A stretch of 44,017 nt of DNA from Deltaproteobacteria bacterium (GTDB lineage Bacteria; Desulfobacterota; Binatia; UBA9968). The stretch spans positions 1 through 44,017 of the forward strand of contig JAUYJC010000253.1 of the NCBI GenBank assembly GCA_030688735.1. Direction: 5' to 3'. Positions 1 through 7,492 of this stretch are shown piece after piece. The notes under the pieces are model-generated. The model searched no databases. It saw only the letters and a program-made list of their open reading frames with translations, and was not told where the DNA came from. Within the stretch, counting starts at the first letter, position 1; each line of letters starts with the position of its first letter. The position numbers and the translations under genes were made by a program.

Positions 1-2
1 GA

Positions 3-110
3 ACCGTGGGCCGCGAACTCGAAGCGCCGGAATTCTGGAGTGAAGCGATCCGGAGTCTGGAAGAGCCGCTGCAGCGGTTGGAAACTCTTCTGCCGAACGT
101 TCTTTCCTAG
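3..110 (+). CDS. C-terminal end of an unidentified protein (cut by window start)
   Basis: An open frame enters from the left edge and stops at a TAG at 108-110. The visible 35 residues are acidic and leucine-rich (ending LLPNVLS) and look like an amphipathic helix. No family can be named from so short a tail. A GC-rich hairpin starts two bases after the stop codon, which fits a real gene end. It could also be a remnant, because a transposon begins about 30 bases downstream. Confidence 0.35.
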   Translation, partial: TVGRELEAPEFWSEAIRSLEEPLQRLETLLPNVLS

Positions 111-111
111 G

Positions 112-130
112 GGCGGGTCTGACACCCGCC
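112..130 (+). terminator. GC-rich hairpin after the first partial gene
   Basis: A perfect 7-bp stem (112-118 with 124-130) closes a 5-base loop directly after the stop at 110. There is no T-tract, so it may be a repeat-derived hairpin rather than a true intrinsic terminator. It lies just outside the left end of the ISL3 element. Confidence 0.4.
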
Positions 131-209
131 TCTATAACTTCGGCTCCCCAGCGAAATCTATGGGTAAACAAGGGGGGAACCAGTCGTGCCTCGGCCATCG
201 CGCTGTGGG

Positions 210-614
210 TTAGCTGTGCGCCCGGGGGTTCGATGCAGCGACGAACTTGAGTAGCTTTCGCGCCGTGGCATCGAGGGCAGCCTGCTGCTCCTCCGTGAGG
301 TCGCGAACCAAGGGGGCCTCGCCGTCTTGGATTGCTTCGAGGAGCAGGGCGTGGGTTGGTTTGTCGCGCAGGGCGAGATCGTAGTCGAGCTGCCGGATGA
401 TCTCGCCGCCGATGAGCCAAAGGTTGTCGAGGTGGCGGCGAAGCGTCCTGGAGGAGAGTCCTTGGTGCTGAAGGTGAGTCATGAACAGTTGCAGAGTCGC
501 CACGAGGCGGCGGCCGACGGGCTCGTCCTCGTGGGTGCCTGCCCAGCTCTTGGGCCAGCCTTCCATGAGGGTGACCACTTCCTTGGATGACGGATGGCGT
601 CGGGCGCTAGGCAT
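210..614 (-). CDS. Passenger protein of the ISL3 element, conserved hypothetical
   Basis: A 134-residue, probably soluble and largely helical protein. A central stretch (HLQHQGLSSRTLRRHLDNLW, about residues 47-66) resembles the N-terminal SAM-like segment of integrases and other DNA-binding helical modules. I recall similar proteins beside transposases in environmental genomes, but cannot confirm that here. It is divergent from the transposase with 41 bases between the start codons, so the two probably share a promoter region. Both genes sit inside the terminal repeats and should move together. A role in controlling transposition or host benefit is guesswork. It is not a catalytic transposase: no DDE or tyrosine-recombinase signature is visible. 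Confidence 0.65.
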   Translation of the reverse strand: MPSARRHPSSKEVVTLMEGWPKSWAGTHEDEPVGRRLVATLQLFMTHLQHQGLSSRTLRRHLDNLWLIGGEIIRQLDYDLALRDKPTHALLLEAIQDGEAPLVRDLTEEQQAALDATARKLLKFVAASNPRAHS

Positions 615-655
615 CGCGCAGCACCTTTCGAACCGTCAGGGTACATACTGGCGCC

Positions 656-1900
656 ATGTCGATCAAGACCATTCTCAACCGGTGCCATCCGATCAGGTAC
701 TTCGTCTACGGCGCCGCTCGGTTTGTCGGGGAGCAGATTCATGTCGTTGTTCGACCGAGAGCGGGTTCGCTGGGCCAGTGCGGAGAATGTGGCGGGCGTG
801 GGCCAACCTACGATACGGCGCGGCATCCGCGGCTGTTCGAGTTCGTGCCGCTGTGGGGGTACGTCGTGTTCTTGGTGTACCGCATGCGGCGCATCGACTG
901 TTCGAAGTGCGGGGTGCGCACCGAGCAGGTCCCGTGGGCCGATGGCAAGAACCGCTGCTGCAACGTCTACCGGCTGTTCCTGGCACGTTGGGCGCGTCGC
1001 GTCTCGTGGAGTGAAGTCGCTCTGATCTTCGGGGTGACCTGGGGCGTCGTCAATCGCGCGATTCGCTGGGTTGTGGAGTATGGCCTGTTGCACCGCGATC
1101 TCGGCCGAGTCACGGCGATCGGAGTCGATGAAATAGCGGTGTGGAAGGGGCACAAGTACCTGACGGTCGTCTACCAAATCGATCAGGGAAGTCGGCGCCT
1201 GTTGTGGGTGGGCAAGGATCGAACGAAAGCGACAATCCGTGCATTCTTTCAGATGTTTGGAGAGGGGCGAGCGAAGGCTCTGCAGTTTGTGGCCAGCGAC
1301 ATGTGGAAGCCGTACTTGGACGTCATCAAGCAACAGGCTGGCCAAGCGCTCCAGATCCTCGACCGCTTCCATGTCGTGGCCAAGCTGAACAAAGCAGTCG
1401 ATGAGGTCCGCGCCCAGGAGGCCCGCGAACTGGCTCGCCAAGGCTACGAGCCCATCCTCAAGCACACGCGCTGGTGTTTTCTCAAGCGCAGGGAGAAGCA
1501 GACCCTCGACCAACGCCGGAAGCTCAAGGATGTCCTGCACTACGATCTCCGAACTGTCCGTGCCTTCCTGCTCAAGGAATCCTTCGACGCCTTCTGGACC
1601 TACTCGAGCGCCACTTGGGCGGGCTGGTTCCTGGACAAGTGGTGCACCCGTGCGATGCGATCGCGTCTGGAGCCAATGAAGCGCTTCGCCAAGACTCTAC
1701 GCAAGCACCGCCCCCTTCTCCTGAACTGGTTCGCCGCCAAGGGAGAGATCGCACTCGGCGTCGTCGAGGGAATGAACACCAACGCCAAACTCGCCATCAG
1801 AAAAGCCCGCGGCTTTCGAACCTACGAAGTCCTCGAAACGGCTCTATATCACGAACTCGGACGTCTTCCCGAACCCGTATTCACCCACAGATTCTGTTGA
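656..1900 (+). CDS. ISL3 family transposase
   Basis: A full-length 414-residue DDE transposase. The N-terminus has a zinc-binding region with CGEC (42-45) and CSKC (82-85). A helix-turn-helix-like segment follows at about 110-140. The catalytic core shows D158 in the GVDEIAVWKG motif, D215 in VASDMWKPY, D236 in the LDRFHVV motif, and E371 in VVEGMNTNAK, which is followed by the basic RKARGFRTYE stretch typical of ISL3. Length and motif order match the family and no frameshift is seen, so the enzyme is plausibly active. It ends inside the right terminal repeat of the element. Confidence 0.93.
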   Translation: MSIKTILNRCHPIRYFVYGAARFVGEQIHVVVRPRAGSLGQCGECGGRGPTYDTARHPRLFEFVPLWGYVVFLVYRMRRIDCSKCGVRTEQVPWADGKNRCCNVYRLFLARWARRVSWSEVALIFGVTWGVVNRAIRWVVEYGLLHRDLGRVTAIGVDEIAVWKGHKYLTVVYQIDQGSRRLLWVGKDRTKATIRAFFQMFGEGRAKALQFVASDMWKPYLDVIKQQAGQALQILDRFHVVAKLNKAVDEVRAQEARELARQGYEPILKHTRWCFLKRREKQTLDQRRKLKDVLHYDLRTVRAFLLKESFDAFWTYSSATWAGWFLDKWCTRAMRSRLEPMKRFAKTLRKHRPLLLNWFAAKGEIALGVVEGMNTNAKLAIRKARGFRTYEVLETALYHELGRLPEPVFTHRFC

Positions 1901-1973
1901 GGAGGCGATTTTCTTGAGGTGGGTTGCGAAATAATGCTTGCTATGGCGCTCCCCAAGCACTAGAGTGATATTC

Positions 1974-2225
1974 ATGATCAATAATGAACAACGATCCCGA
2001 TACCGAGTCACCGATTCTCACCGTAATCAGACCTTTGTCGGGATGCTGAAGCGAGACCGGGATACGGACTTGTGGACATGGAAAGGCCATATCGACTTTA
2101 TTGACGGGCATAACGTCGAATTTGCCAGTCAACGCTGTTTCACGACCAAAACGGAAGCGGAAGACTACATGCGTCGATTCGCGTGTGACCGCATCGATAA
2201 CCGGCTCAGTCTAAATCGTTTCTAA
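1974..2225 (+). CDS. Small hypothetical protein, 83 residues
   Basis: The likely start is the ATG at 1974, giving a charged protein beginning MINNEQRSRY; an in-frame ATG at 1938 would add 12 residues. It contains a YRVTDSHRNQTF strand region, a tryptophan pair (LWTWKG) and a C-terminal helix TEAEDYMRRFACDRID. This strand-strand-helix layout, with an aromatic or Phe-x-Thr step before an AEDY helix, resembles the other small protein at 7045-7260, so the two may be distant relatives. No function is known to me. It lies just right of the ISL3 element and lacks a clear ribosome binding site. Confidence 0.5.
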   Translation: MINNEQRSRYRVTDSHRNQTFVGMLKRDRDTDLWTWKGHIDFIDGHNVEFASQRCFTTKTEAEDYMRRFACDRIDNRLSLNRF

Positions 2226-2278
2226 CCTCGTGCTTGGGGGGCGTTGGAGTCGGCTTGAATTAATGCCGGCTCGATCCG

Positions 2279-2647
2279 ATCATCCGCAAGGATCAAAAAG
2301 GCCTCGGCTCCATTTCGCTGCGTCAATCCTTAATCGAAATCGCCGCCGTGCGCCAAGCTTCCGAAGGGTAGCAAACCAAGATGGAGGTGGCCTAAGGCTA
2401 TCTCACCGGCCCGCGTTTCCGCCACAGAGTTCAAGCGATTGTTGAAGCCTTCTCCTCCATGAAAAAGGACTTGGACGCGCAAAAAAAACGATCACACGCC
2501 AATGGGCCAAGCACGGCGAGCAGATCGACCGCGTCTTGCAAGCCACCGTCGGCATGTACGGCGACCTCCAGGGCATCGCTGGAAACACGCTCCAAGAGAT
2601 CGGGGCTGGAGTTTCAGGGGATGTTGGATTTTAAGCCGGAGGAGTGA
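2279..2647 (+). pseudogene. DUF2130 protein remnant (C-terminal third, decayed)
   Basis: Reading from 2279 gives IIRKDQKGLGSISLRQ and then SLIEIAAVRQASEG, which I recognise as the C-terminal part of DUF2130 proteins. Two in-frame stops follow (TAG 2369-2371, TAA 2393-2395), then RFRHRVQAIVEAFSSMKKDL. A single-base loss in the A-run near 2480 then shifts the frame, after which the VGMYGDLQGIAG motif and LDFKPEE ending appear. The rest of the gene is missing upstream. It is a direct-orientation, mildly diverged copy of 5248-5490. Non-functional. Confidence 0.85.
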
Positions 2648-2845
2648 ACTGACGTGATATTGGGAACTACGACAACCTAATTTCTTGCGGAGAGGCTGCA
2701 TTTACAAACGAAAGCTGAATGCCTACAATCAGTAATTGAAGTGCGATATCTGCGCCCTGTTTTACCTGCCTCGACGCGCTGCGTTGCCTATGATCTGTGA
2801 ACGACTTTCCCCAACGACCTTCGAATCGATCGAAAGACGGACGAT

Positions 2846-3610
2846 ATGACAACTGGCCACGTGATAACTGACGTTCGATATAACCCCGACAATGCTAGAA
2901 CCCGATGGCTCGGTTATTTCGATTTTCTAGGCACCGAGAAACTCATTGAGACCGGAGAGCACCTGAAGATATTCTCCATTTACGCGAAGGCGATTGATGA
3001 AGTTAAGAGACGCAATATAACTCTGCAATGTGTTGACCACGCATGGTTCTCGGACACTTTTGTTTTCTATACGGATGATCGATCACTGTCATCATGGAGC
3101 GAGTTAGACCATATATGTCGCTGGTTTTTTTATTTTTTAATTGACGTCGGTATTCCAGCACGAGGAGCAATTTCTCTCGGTGAATTTTACGTCGATAAAG
3201 AGGAGTATGTGTTCTTTGGCAAAGCCTTGACCGAAGCTCACCGATATGGTGAAGCGCAGAATTGGCTGGGTTTCGTCTTATGCCCCAGTGCTGAAAATAA
3301 CTTGAGACGATCCGGACAGTTCACCGGCAAATACTGCAATTATGCTTACACCGACGTTCCGTACGTTGAGACGGAGGAAAACCTGGTTAAGAGACTGCCG
3401 GCATGTATTGTCGGGAATTGGTTTGACATACAAGAAGAAAATCCTACGTTGAAGAATCTTTTTACCATGAAATCCAACATAGCCGGTAAAGCGATTGTGG
3501 CGAAGTACGACAACTCAATTGAATTTCTACAAAGAACATTGGAGGAACGTCTCTACATGAAACAGACCGACGCACTTCAGACAGGTTTCTTGAGAAAACA
3601 GCAGTCATGA
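2846..3610 (+). CDS. Nucleotide-cyclase-fold protein (class III cyclase homology), putative
   Basis: A 254-residue soluble protein. Near residues 22-29 it has LGYFDFLG, the hydrophobic strand plus aspartate that begins class III cyclase/GGDEF-like folds. At about 65-74 it has HAWFSDTFVF, where SD matches the second metal-aspartate strand. Around 104-140 it has PARGAISLGEF followed by FFGKALTEAHRYGEAQNW, the pattern seen in single-domain cyclase-homology proteins (usually RGAI.G then FG.AL.EAY.LE). Cyclase activity and the nucleotide used are inference. The stop overlaps the next start (ATGA), so it is co-translated with a secreted small protein. It lies between two DUF2130 remnants and close to a RelA/SpoT synthetase, giving a nucleotide-signalling neighbourhood. 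Local base composition is more AT-rich than the 27-44 kb part, suggesting transfer. Confidence 0.6.
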   Translation: MTTGHVITDVRYNPDNARTRWLGYFDFLGTEKLIETGEHLKIFSIYAKAIDEVKRRNITLQCVDHAWFSDTFVFYTDDRSLSSWSELDHICRWFFYFLIDVGIPARGAISLGEFYVDKEEYVFFGKALTEAHRYGEAQNWLGFVLCPSAENNLRRSGQFTGKYCNYAYTDVPYVETEENLVKRLPACIVGNWFDIQEENPTLKNLFTMKSNIAGKAIVAKYDNSIEFLQRTLEERLYMKQTDALQTGFLRKQQS

Positions 3611-3924
3611 GCAAAACCCGAGAACGCAAGATCCTGTGGAAACTCCTGTTTGCGTGGGTGCTGTGGAGCGAGACTGCGTCAAGTGACCCGCTGGGGGCCG
3701 GTTGGAGGGTTATTGATGCGTCTGAGACAGAAGCAGGGTGCCGAATCGCCCTTCAGGACAACATCTCGCGTGCACGCGATGTATTCTCCGCGGGGCTGTC
3801 AGATTTTCGGCTGAGCGATCGAGGATACTCGGTTACAGTATTCGATGAAGCCTGGAAGGTGGTTCACTTTTCAATGGTGACACTTTACTGTCTACCGGAT
3901 TCCGTGGATCCACGGAAAAAGTGA
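3607..3924 (+). CDS. Small secreted or membrane-anchored hypothetical protein
   Basis: 105 residues, starting in the ATGA overlap with the upstream cyclase-like gene. The N-terminus (MSKTRERKILWKLLFAWVLW) has positive charges and then a hydrophobic segment, like a signal peptide or single membrane anchor. The mature part has two cysteines (GCRIAL and LYCLPD) that could form a disulfide, and a predicted beta-rich body. No family is recognised. Tight coupling suggests it acts with the cyclase-like protein, perhaps as an envelope partner, but nothing in the sequence proves this. Confidence 0.6.
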   Translation: MSKTRERKILWKLLFAWVLWSETASSDPLGAGWRVIDASETEAGCRIALQDNISRARDVFSAGLSDFRLSDRGYSVTVFDEAWKVVHFSMVTLYCLPDSVDPRKK

Positions 3925-3934
3925 AAAGTAGGTC

Positions 3935-3970
3935 ACGGGGTCAGGATTTTATTTCTTTACAATTTGACCA
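3935..3970 (+). repeat. GGGGTCAGGATTTTATTTC-type dispersed repeat
   Basis: An isolated copy of the 'GGGGTCAGG ... TTTT' class of short tails that recurs at about 20175, 22060-22085, 24436 and 24634. From memory, such tails border REP-associated transposase (RAYT) or IS200-like sequences in related genomes; no transposase remains here. The region 3925-4109 holds no gene I can support. Confidence 0.4.
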
Positions 3971-4109
3971 CTTCTTCAACGAGACCGTGGCGCAGTGACC
4001 GGCTAACTTCTTACCGACGGTTTCGCGACAAAGCCCCTCTTCTTTGGTAATCCACTCAAGGTCAAGTCACCCAGGAGGCGTGAATTGGCCCTACAGGCGG
4101 CTGCCAATT

Positions 4110-4373
4110 TCACGGCTTATCGAGCGAAGCCACAGTACTACTGCCCGAAGCAGTAAGCATTCTCAAACTCTCAAAATAACGGCGATGCGTCAGTCGCAAC
4201 GCTTCCTTGCTGCGCGCCTCCAGCAAACAGACCTCGTCCCCGTCCTTTTTGCCGATCAGTTCCAGTTCCAGCGCGAGTCGGGCATCTTCAGCTCTGCTTC
4301 GTTCTGAATCATCGAATTCTTTTAGCCTGACAATCTCCCCTGCGGATCGGTTGTAATGGATTAAGAAAATCAT
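4110..4373 (-). CDS. Small partner protein encoded after the RelA/SpoT synthetase
   Basis: 87 residues, strongly charged. It begins with a strand-like MIFLIHYNRSAGEI and continues as a long helix rich in Arg, Glu and Leu (about 20-70). Its ATG lies inside the stop of the upstream synthetase gene (overlap 4370-4373), so the two are translationally coupled. Toxic small alarmone synthetases (toxSAS) are typically paired with a small neutralising protein, and this gene has the position expected of one. The antitoxin role is inference from layout only; I do not recognise the family by sequence. Confidence 0.6.
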   Translation of the reverse strand: MIFLIHYNRSAGEIVRLKEFDDSERSRAEDARLALELELIGKKDGDEVCLLEARSKEALRLTHRRYFESLRMLTASGSSTVASLDKP

Positions 4374-5080
4374 TCTTCTTTCCCCTTCATAAGATTGATG
4401 AACGCGAATTCCTCGTCCAGCAACTTGGCAAGCTCTTTTCTGAGAAGATCCATCGTCTTTTGTATATCCTTAACCTTATCGGATTTCGTCACTTTGGCAA
4501 ATTTTCGCTCGGTTTCTTCATATTCCGCTACGGACTCCGAAATGATTTCCATATGCTTACGAATCTCCGACGCACCGCCACCGTATTTGATTTCCGAACC
4601 AAATATATCAGCGTACTTTTCAGATAGTTCTGCCCACATATGCTGGAGCTCGGTCCTTACCTGGATTTCTACCAGTTTCCCAGCAACATCCGCGATGATA
4701 TGCACAGCCCGATAGCCGTAGGTTGGTATTTCTCGACGATCCACAATCGATGCTCCTGAAAAGGTACCCGCCAAAGAGACCGCCACCCGATCCTGTTCCG
4801 GGACGTTACGTATGACCACCCGACACCCGGCAATATCCTGCACCTGTGTCAGCCGAATGCTCTCCCGTTTGAGCTTTTCGACCAATGAATTTGTGGACTT
4901 GGCCGGCCTGCCGCTAGGATTCAGTTTTAGTTGATCGCGAATCGTTTGCACGACACTATCATAAGCTGGACCGAATGATCGCCGCCACGTGTCTAACGCG
5001 ATCAGATCGGATTTCTCTGCAGGACCTTTTTTTAAGCGATCGCCCAGACGGTCAATTTGTGTCTTGCTCGGTTGTGCCAT
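4370..5080 (-). CDS. RelA/SpoT-domain (p)ppGpp synthetase-like protein
   Basis: A single-domain nucleotide pyrophosphokinase of 236 residues if it starts at the ATG at 5080 (MAQPSKTQ...; an in-frame ATG at 5107 adds 9 residues). RelA/SpoT synthetase motifs are in order: the basic AKSTNSLVEKLKRES region (60-74), QDIAGCRVVI (81-90), the YGYRAVH G-loop (121-127) and EIQVRTELQHMWAE (138-151). The key Asp82, Tyr123, Arg124, Glu138 and Gln146 are retained, so pyrophosphate transfer to a guanine or other nucleotide is plausible. There is no hydrolase (HD), TGS or ACT domain, as in small alarmone synthetases. The C-terminal 75 residues are helical and charged. It forms a two-gene operon with the overlapping small gene downstream, a toxSAS-like arrangement, or a housekeeping alarmone synthetase with an accessory protein. 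Confidence 0.85.
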   Translation of the reverse strand: MAQPSKTQIDRLGDRLKKGPAEKSDLIALDTWRRSFGPAYDSVVQTIRDQLKLNPSGRPAKSTNSLVEKLKRESIRLTQVQDIAGCRVVIRNVPEQDRVAVSLAGTFSGASIVDRREIPTYGYRAVHIIADVAGKLVEIQVRTELQHMWAELSEKYADIFGSEIKYGGGASEIRKHMEIISESVAEYEETERKFAKVTKSDKVKDIQKTMDLLRKELAKLLDEEFAFINLMKGKEE

Positions 5081-5232
5081 GCCAGTCGGACTACCTGCCC
5101 CCAACATGAGTAAGTTTACAAGATTAACCCTGCGCGATAAAGCTTTGCGCTCCTAACCCAGCCAATTTCTGAAACAACAGGATTCCCGTGATCAACGGCA
5201 GCACAAGATCCAAGGGTTTAAGGCCGCGCATG

Positions 5233-5490
5233 TTCGATTATCCGGGTGGGCCGCGCTTTCGCCAACGAGTTCAAGCGATTGTTGAGGCCTTCACTTCCAT
5301 GAAAAAGGACTTGGACGCGGAAAAGAAAGCGATCACGCGCCAATGGGCCAAGCGCGATGAGCAGATCGACGGCGTCATGCAAGCCACTGTCGGCATGTAC
5401 GGCGACCTCCAGGGCATCGCCGGAAAAACGCTACAAGAGATCGAAGGGCTGGAGTTTCAGGGGATGTTGGATTTTAAGCCGCAGGAGTAA
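5233..5490 (+). pseudogene. DUF2130 C-terminal fragment (second copy)
   Basis: An open frame with RFRQRVQAIVEAFTSMKK, a QWAKRDEQI coiled segment and VGMYGDLQGIAG, ending LDFKPQE. This is only the last 80 or so residues of a DUF2130 protein, normally about 400 residues or more. The frame can be opened from an ATG at 5188 or 5230, but the residues before 5245 do not continue the family. It is a 5'-truncated gene, although unbroken within the retained part. It is the direct-repeat partner of 2408-2647; shared sequence begins near 5248. Possibly still translated as a coiled-coil peptide of 87-100 residues. Confidence 0.75.
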
Positions 5491-5744
5491 GCCTTACGCT
5501 GCGCTGTATTCGCGGGAATTTGCGGCGGCATATTCTCACACTGTCGCTTTGTACTGATACAGGGCTAAAGTTTCTTCCCTCGAGTTTTCTCCGCGTTTTA
5601 GTCGAACTCCATTTATCCCTCCGTCTTCCCGGCACCACCAACACAGAGCTTGATTAGTTGCGGGCTTTTGCGATAAAAGGCTACACGATACCCTGTTCCG
5701 TTGATTCAACAGCTTTATTCTCTTTTGCACCGCAGTGGGACACA

Positions 5745-6119
5745 ATGGACGAAAAGAAGGCTAGACGAGCTATCCGAAACGCCTGGATAGCAGCTACCGT
5801 GTCGGGAATATTTACCGTGATTGTTGCTCTCATTGCTGTCACAAGCGATCGGAACCCCTTCGACGACTGGGTTACCGGTTGGGAGTTGCTGTCCGCAGGG
5901 GCCACGTTCGGTCTGGCATACGGAATATACCGAAAGAGCAGAGCTTGTGCGGTAGTCGTCCTACTCTGGTATGTAGCCCAGCAATTGCTATATGCGATCG
6001 AAACTGGCAGGAAAACCGGATTCGGTCTCGCTCTGGTGTTCATTTATTTTTATGTGCAGGGCGTCCGGGGAACCTTCGCGTATCAAAAGCTAAACACGGC
6101 TCGACCAAAACCCGTGTGA
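5745..6119 (+). CDS. Small membrane protein, hypothetical
   Basis: Starting at the ATG at 5745 (MDEKKARRAIRNAW) it encodes 124 residues with a basic N-terminus and about four hydrophobic segments (near 12-30, 42-58, 63-80 and 88-105). An earlier in-frame start at 5658 would add a non-conserved 29 residues. The layout is that of a small four-helix integral membrane protein. No family is recognised. It stands alone, with about 250 bases of apparently empty DNA before it. Confidence 0.6.
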   Translation: MDEKKARRAIRNAWIAATVSGIFTVIVALIAVTSDRNPFDDWVTGWELLSAGATFGLAYGIYRKSRACAVVVLLWYVAQQLLYAIETGRKTGFGLALVFIYFYVQGVRGTFAYQKLNTARPKPV

Positions 6120-6257
6120 CGAACGGTTACCGGGAATCGCAAGCAATATTACTGAATGTGGAACAAACCTTGCGTTGACACATGCAGTAAAGTAATGCCT
6201 ATTCTTTCTCCCCCTCGTACACGCTCGCTTTAATCAGCGCCAGAATGAAAGAGCGTC

Positions 6258-6968
6258 ATGGACCCTTTGATCGACGAACTCTTGGACTTCGCGCAGAAGG
6301 CTCGGAATTTTTGCGCGGAATTTCTGGAAACTCACATCCGGCTAGCAAAAGGCCAACCCGTGAATCAACTCTTCTTCGTCCCACTTCTAATACTATCGCG
6401 CGCAATACGCCACCACGACGCTATCGGACTCTTGCTCCGCAGTGGCTTTACAGCCGAGGCCAGCGTGATTGGTCTCACTCAATTCGAGCTGTGCCTCGAT
6501 GTCCTTTATATCGGCGATACCGTTGCCCGAGGCTCGAAATGGTTGAAGCATGCCTCCGATCAAAAAGCTCCCTGGACCGTCAAAGAAAAGATCAATGATA
6601 TCTGGGCAAAGGACCCTAAAATAAGAGAGGCCAAGCAGCGTTACTTTGAGCTTCTTTCCTCGGTAAAACATGGAAATCCACGGGCAGGCGCATTCGGTTT
6701 TCCTGCACGCATGGCTGGCGATCGATTTACGATCTCAAATGACCAAATTGACGACGTGTTTTCGAGGAGTCACGCCATCGTAGTTGCCGGCGTGTGTAGC
6801 TACCAGCTCGTTGAGTCTCTTGAAGGAGCGTCCCGAGCGTTCGGACGCTTCGTCCGAGTAGATACTGACCTGGATACGAAGCGTGTGGCGCTACTTCGAG
6901 AGTGCCGTCGGGAAATTGGTCGAGCGATGCATGCCGTAGGTGTGATTAAGTCAAAGACTGTGCATTAA
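6258..6968 (+). CDS. Helical hypothetical protein (DUF5677-like)
   Basis: 236 residues, almost wholly helical. The region LLILSRAIRHHDAIGLLLRS, followed by GFTAEASVIGLTQFELCLDV, resembles the DUF5677/HEPN-like pattern in which hydrophobic helices carry a conserved 'R..E' (here Q-F-E). A second feature is YFELLSSVKHGNPRAG (about 134-149), a position where related proteins keep a Ser/Ala-x-x-x-H. No transmembrane segment or catalytic motif is certain. Related proteins often occur in defence or accessory islands, which fits the surroundings; a function cannot be stated. Confidence 0.6.
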   Translation: MDPLIDELLDFAQKARNFCAEFLETHIRLAKGQPVNQLFFVPLLILSRAIRHHDAIGLLLRSGFTAEASVIGLTQFELCLDVLYIGDTVARGSKWLKHASDQKAPWTVKEKINDIWAKDPKIREAKQRYFELLSSVKHGNPRAGAFGFPARMAGDRFTISNDQIDDVFSRSHAIVVAGVCSYQLVESLEGASRAFGRFVRVDTDLDTKRVALLRECRREIGRAMHAVGVIKSKTVH

Positions 6969-7044
6969 GGCAGCTGAATGCGGCTGAATTGGATCACGGG
7001 TGCTTCAGATTTTATCCACGAGACGCACCACTCACTTACATAGA

Positions 7045-7260
7045 CTAGATAATCGTTTTAACCGCGAGTGATATCCAACGTCGTCCGTAGTCCTCAGCAT
7101 ACTCAACACTATCAAACAGCCGGTTAAAATATAGCGGTTGCTCCGACAGTTTTGGTCCCGAAAATATCTGCCTGATCAAAGTCAAAGACCACTTACCCAG
7201 GTATTGACGACCTAACGGTTTAGCCTTGATTTTGTAGGCAACGTGCGGGTTTATGATCAT
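7045..7260 (-). CDS. Small hypothetical protein, 71 residues
   Basis: A small protein with beta-rich first half (VAYKIKAKPLG, GKWSLTLIRQIF) and a C-terminal helix (FDSVEYAEDYGRRWISLAVK). The 'strand - W - strand - F.s...AEDYGRR' plan recurs in many small bacterial proteins and is similar in outline to 1974-2225. The ATG at 7260 has no obvious ribosome binding site. Function unknown; it stands alone between the DUF5677-like gene and the VOC gene. Confidence 0.5.
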   Translation of the reverse strand: MIINPHVAYKIKAKPLGRQYLGKWSLTLIRQIFSGPKLSEQPLYFNRLFDSVEYAEDYGRRWISLAVKTII

Positions 7261-7492
7261 ACTATAAAACCATTTCGACGCCTTGTCGAGAGCTCTGGGG
7301 GAGACTCAGGGGGAGACCCCAAGGTCTGACCTCGCATTTTTGACAACCTGTACCCGTCGCAACGCAAAGTACCGCATCCCGACCTTCGATCGCCATCCCG
7401 CTCTTGTTCCGATCCGCGATAAGGAATAATAGAGTGAGTATCTTTTCCACCGAAGCGCATCGGGCAAACAAGTCAGTCCAGGGAGGGTTACC

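Larger units (their letters stand above)
141..1907 (+). mobile_element. ISL3-family insertion sequence with passenger gene
   Basis: The element is bounded by imperfect inverted repeats at 141-174 and 1874-1907; about 25 of 34 positions match when the right end is reverse-complemented, with a shared core AATCTrTGGGT. Inside are an intact ISL3 transposase and, divergently, a small passenger gene. The right repeat overlaps the last codons of the transposase, which is common for compact insertion sequences. No 8-base target duplication is visible (the flanks TATAACTT and ATTTTCTT differ), so the element may be old or the boundaries slightly off. Confidence 0.7.

Noticed and set aside
327-590. Open frames on the plus strand opposite the ISL3 passenger gene
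   Set aside because: They mirror a gene with better protein character and lie in GC-rich DNA where shadow frames are expected.
479-1540. A 353-residue minus-strand frame across the ISL3 transposase
   Set aside because: Composition is that of an antisense shadow (low-complexity Arg/Pro/Asp) while the plus strand holds all DDE motifs.
5536-5745. Minus-strand 69-residue frame before the small membrane protein
   Set aside because: No ribosome binding site, no family resemblance, and it overlaps the upstream region of a better gene.
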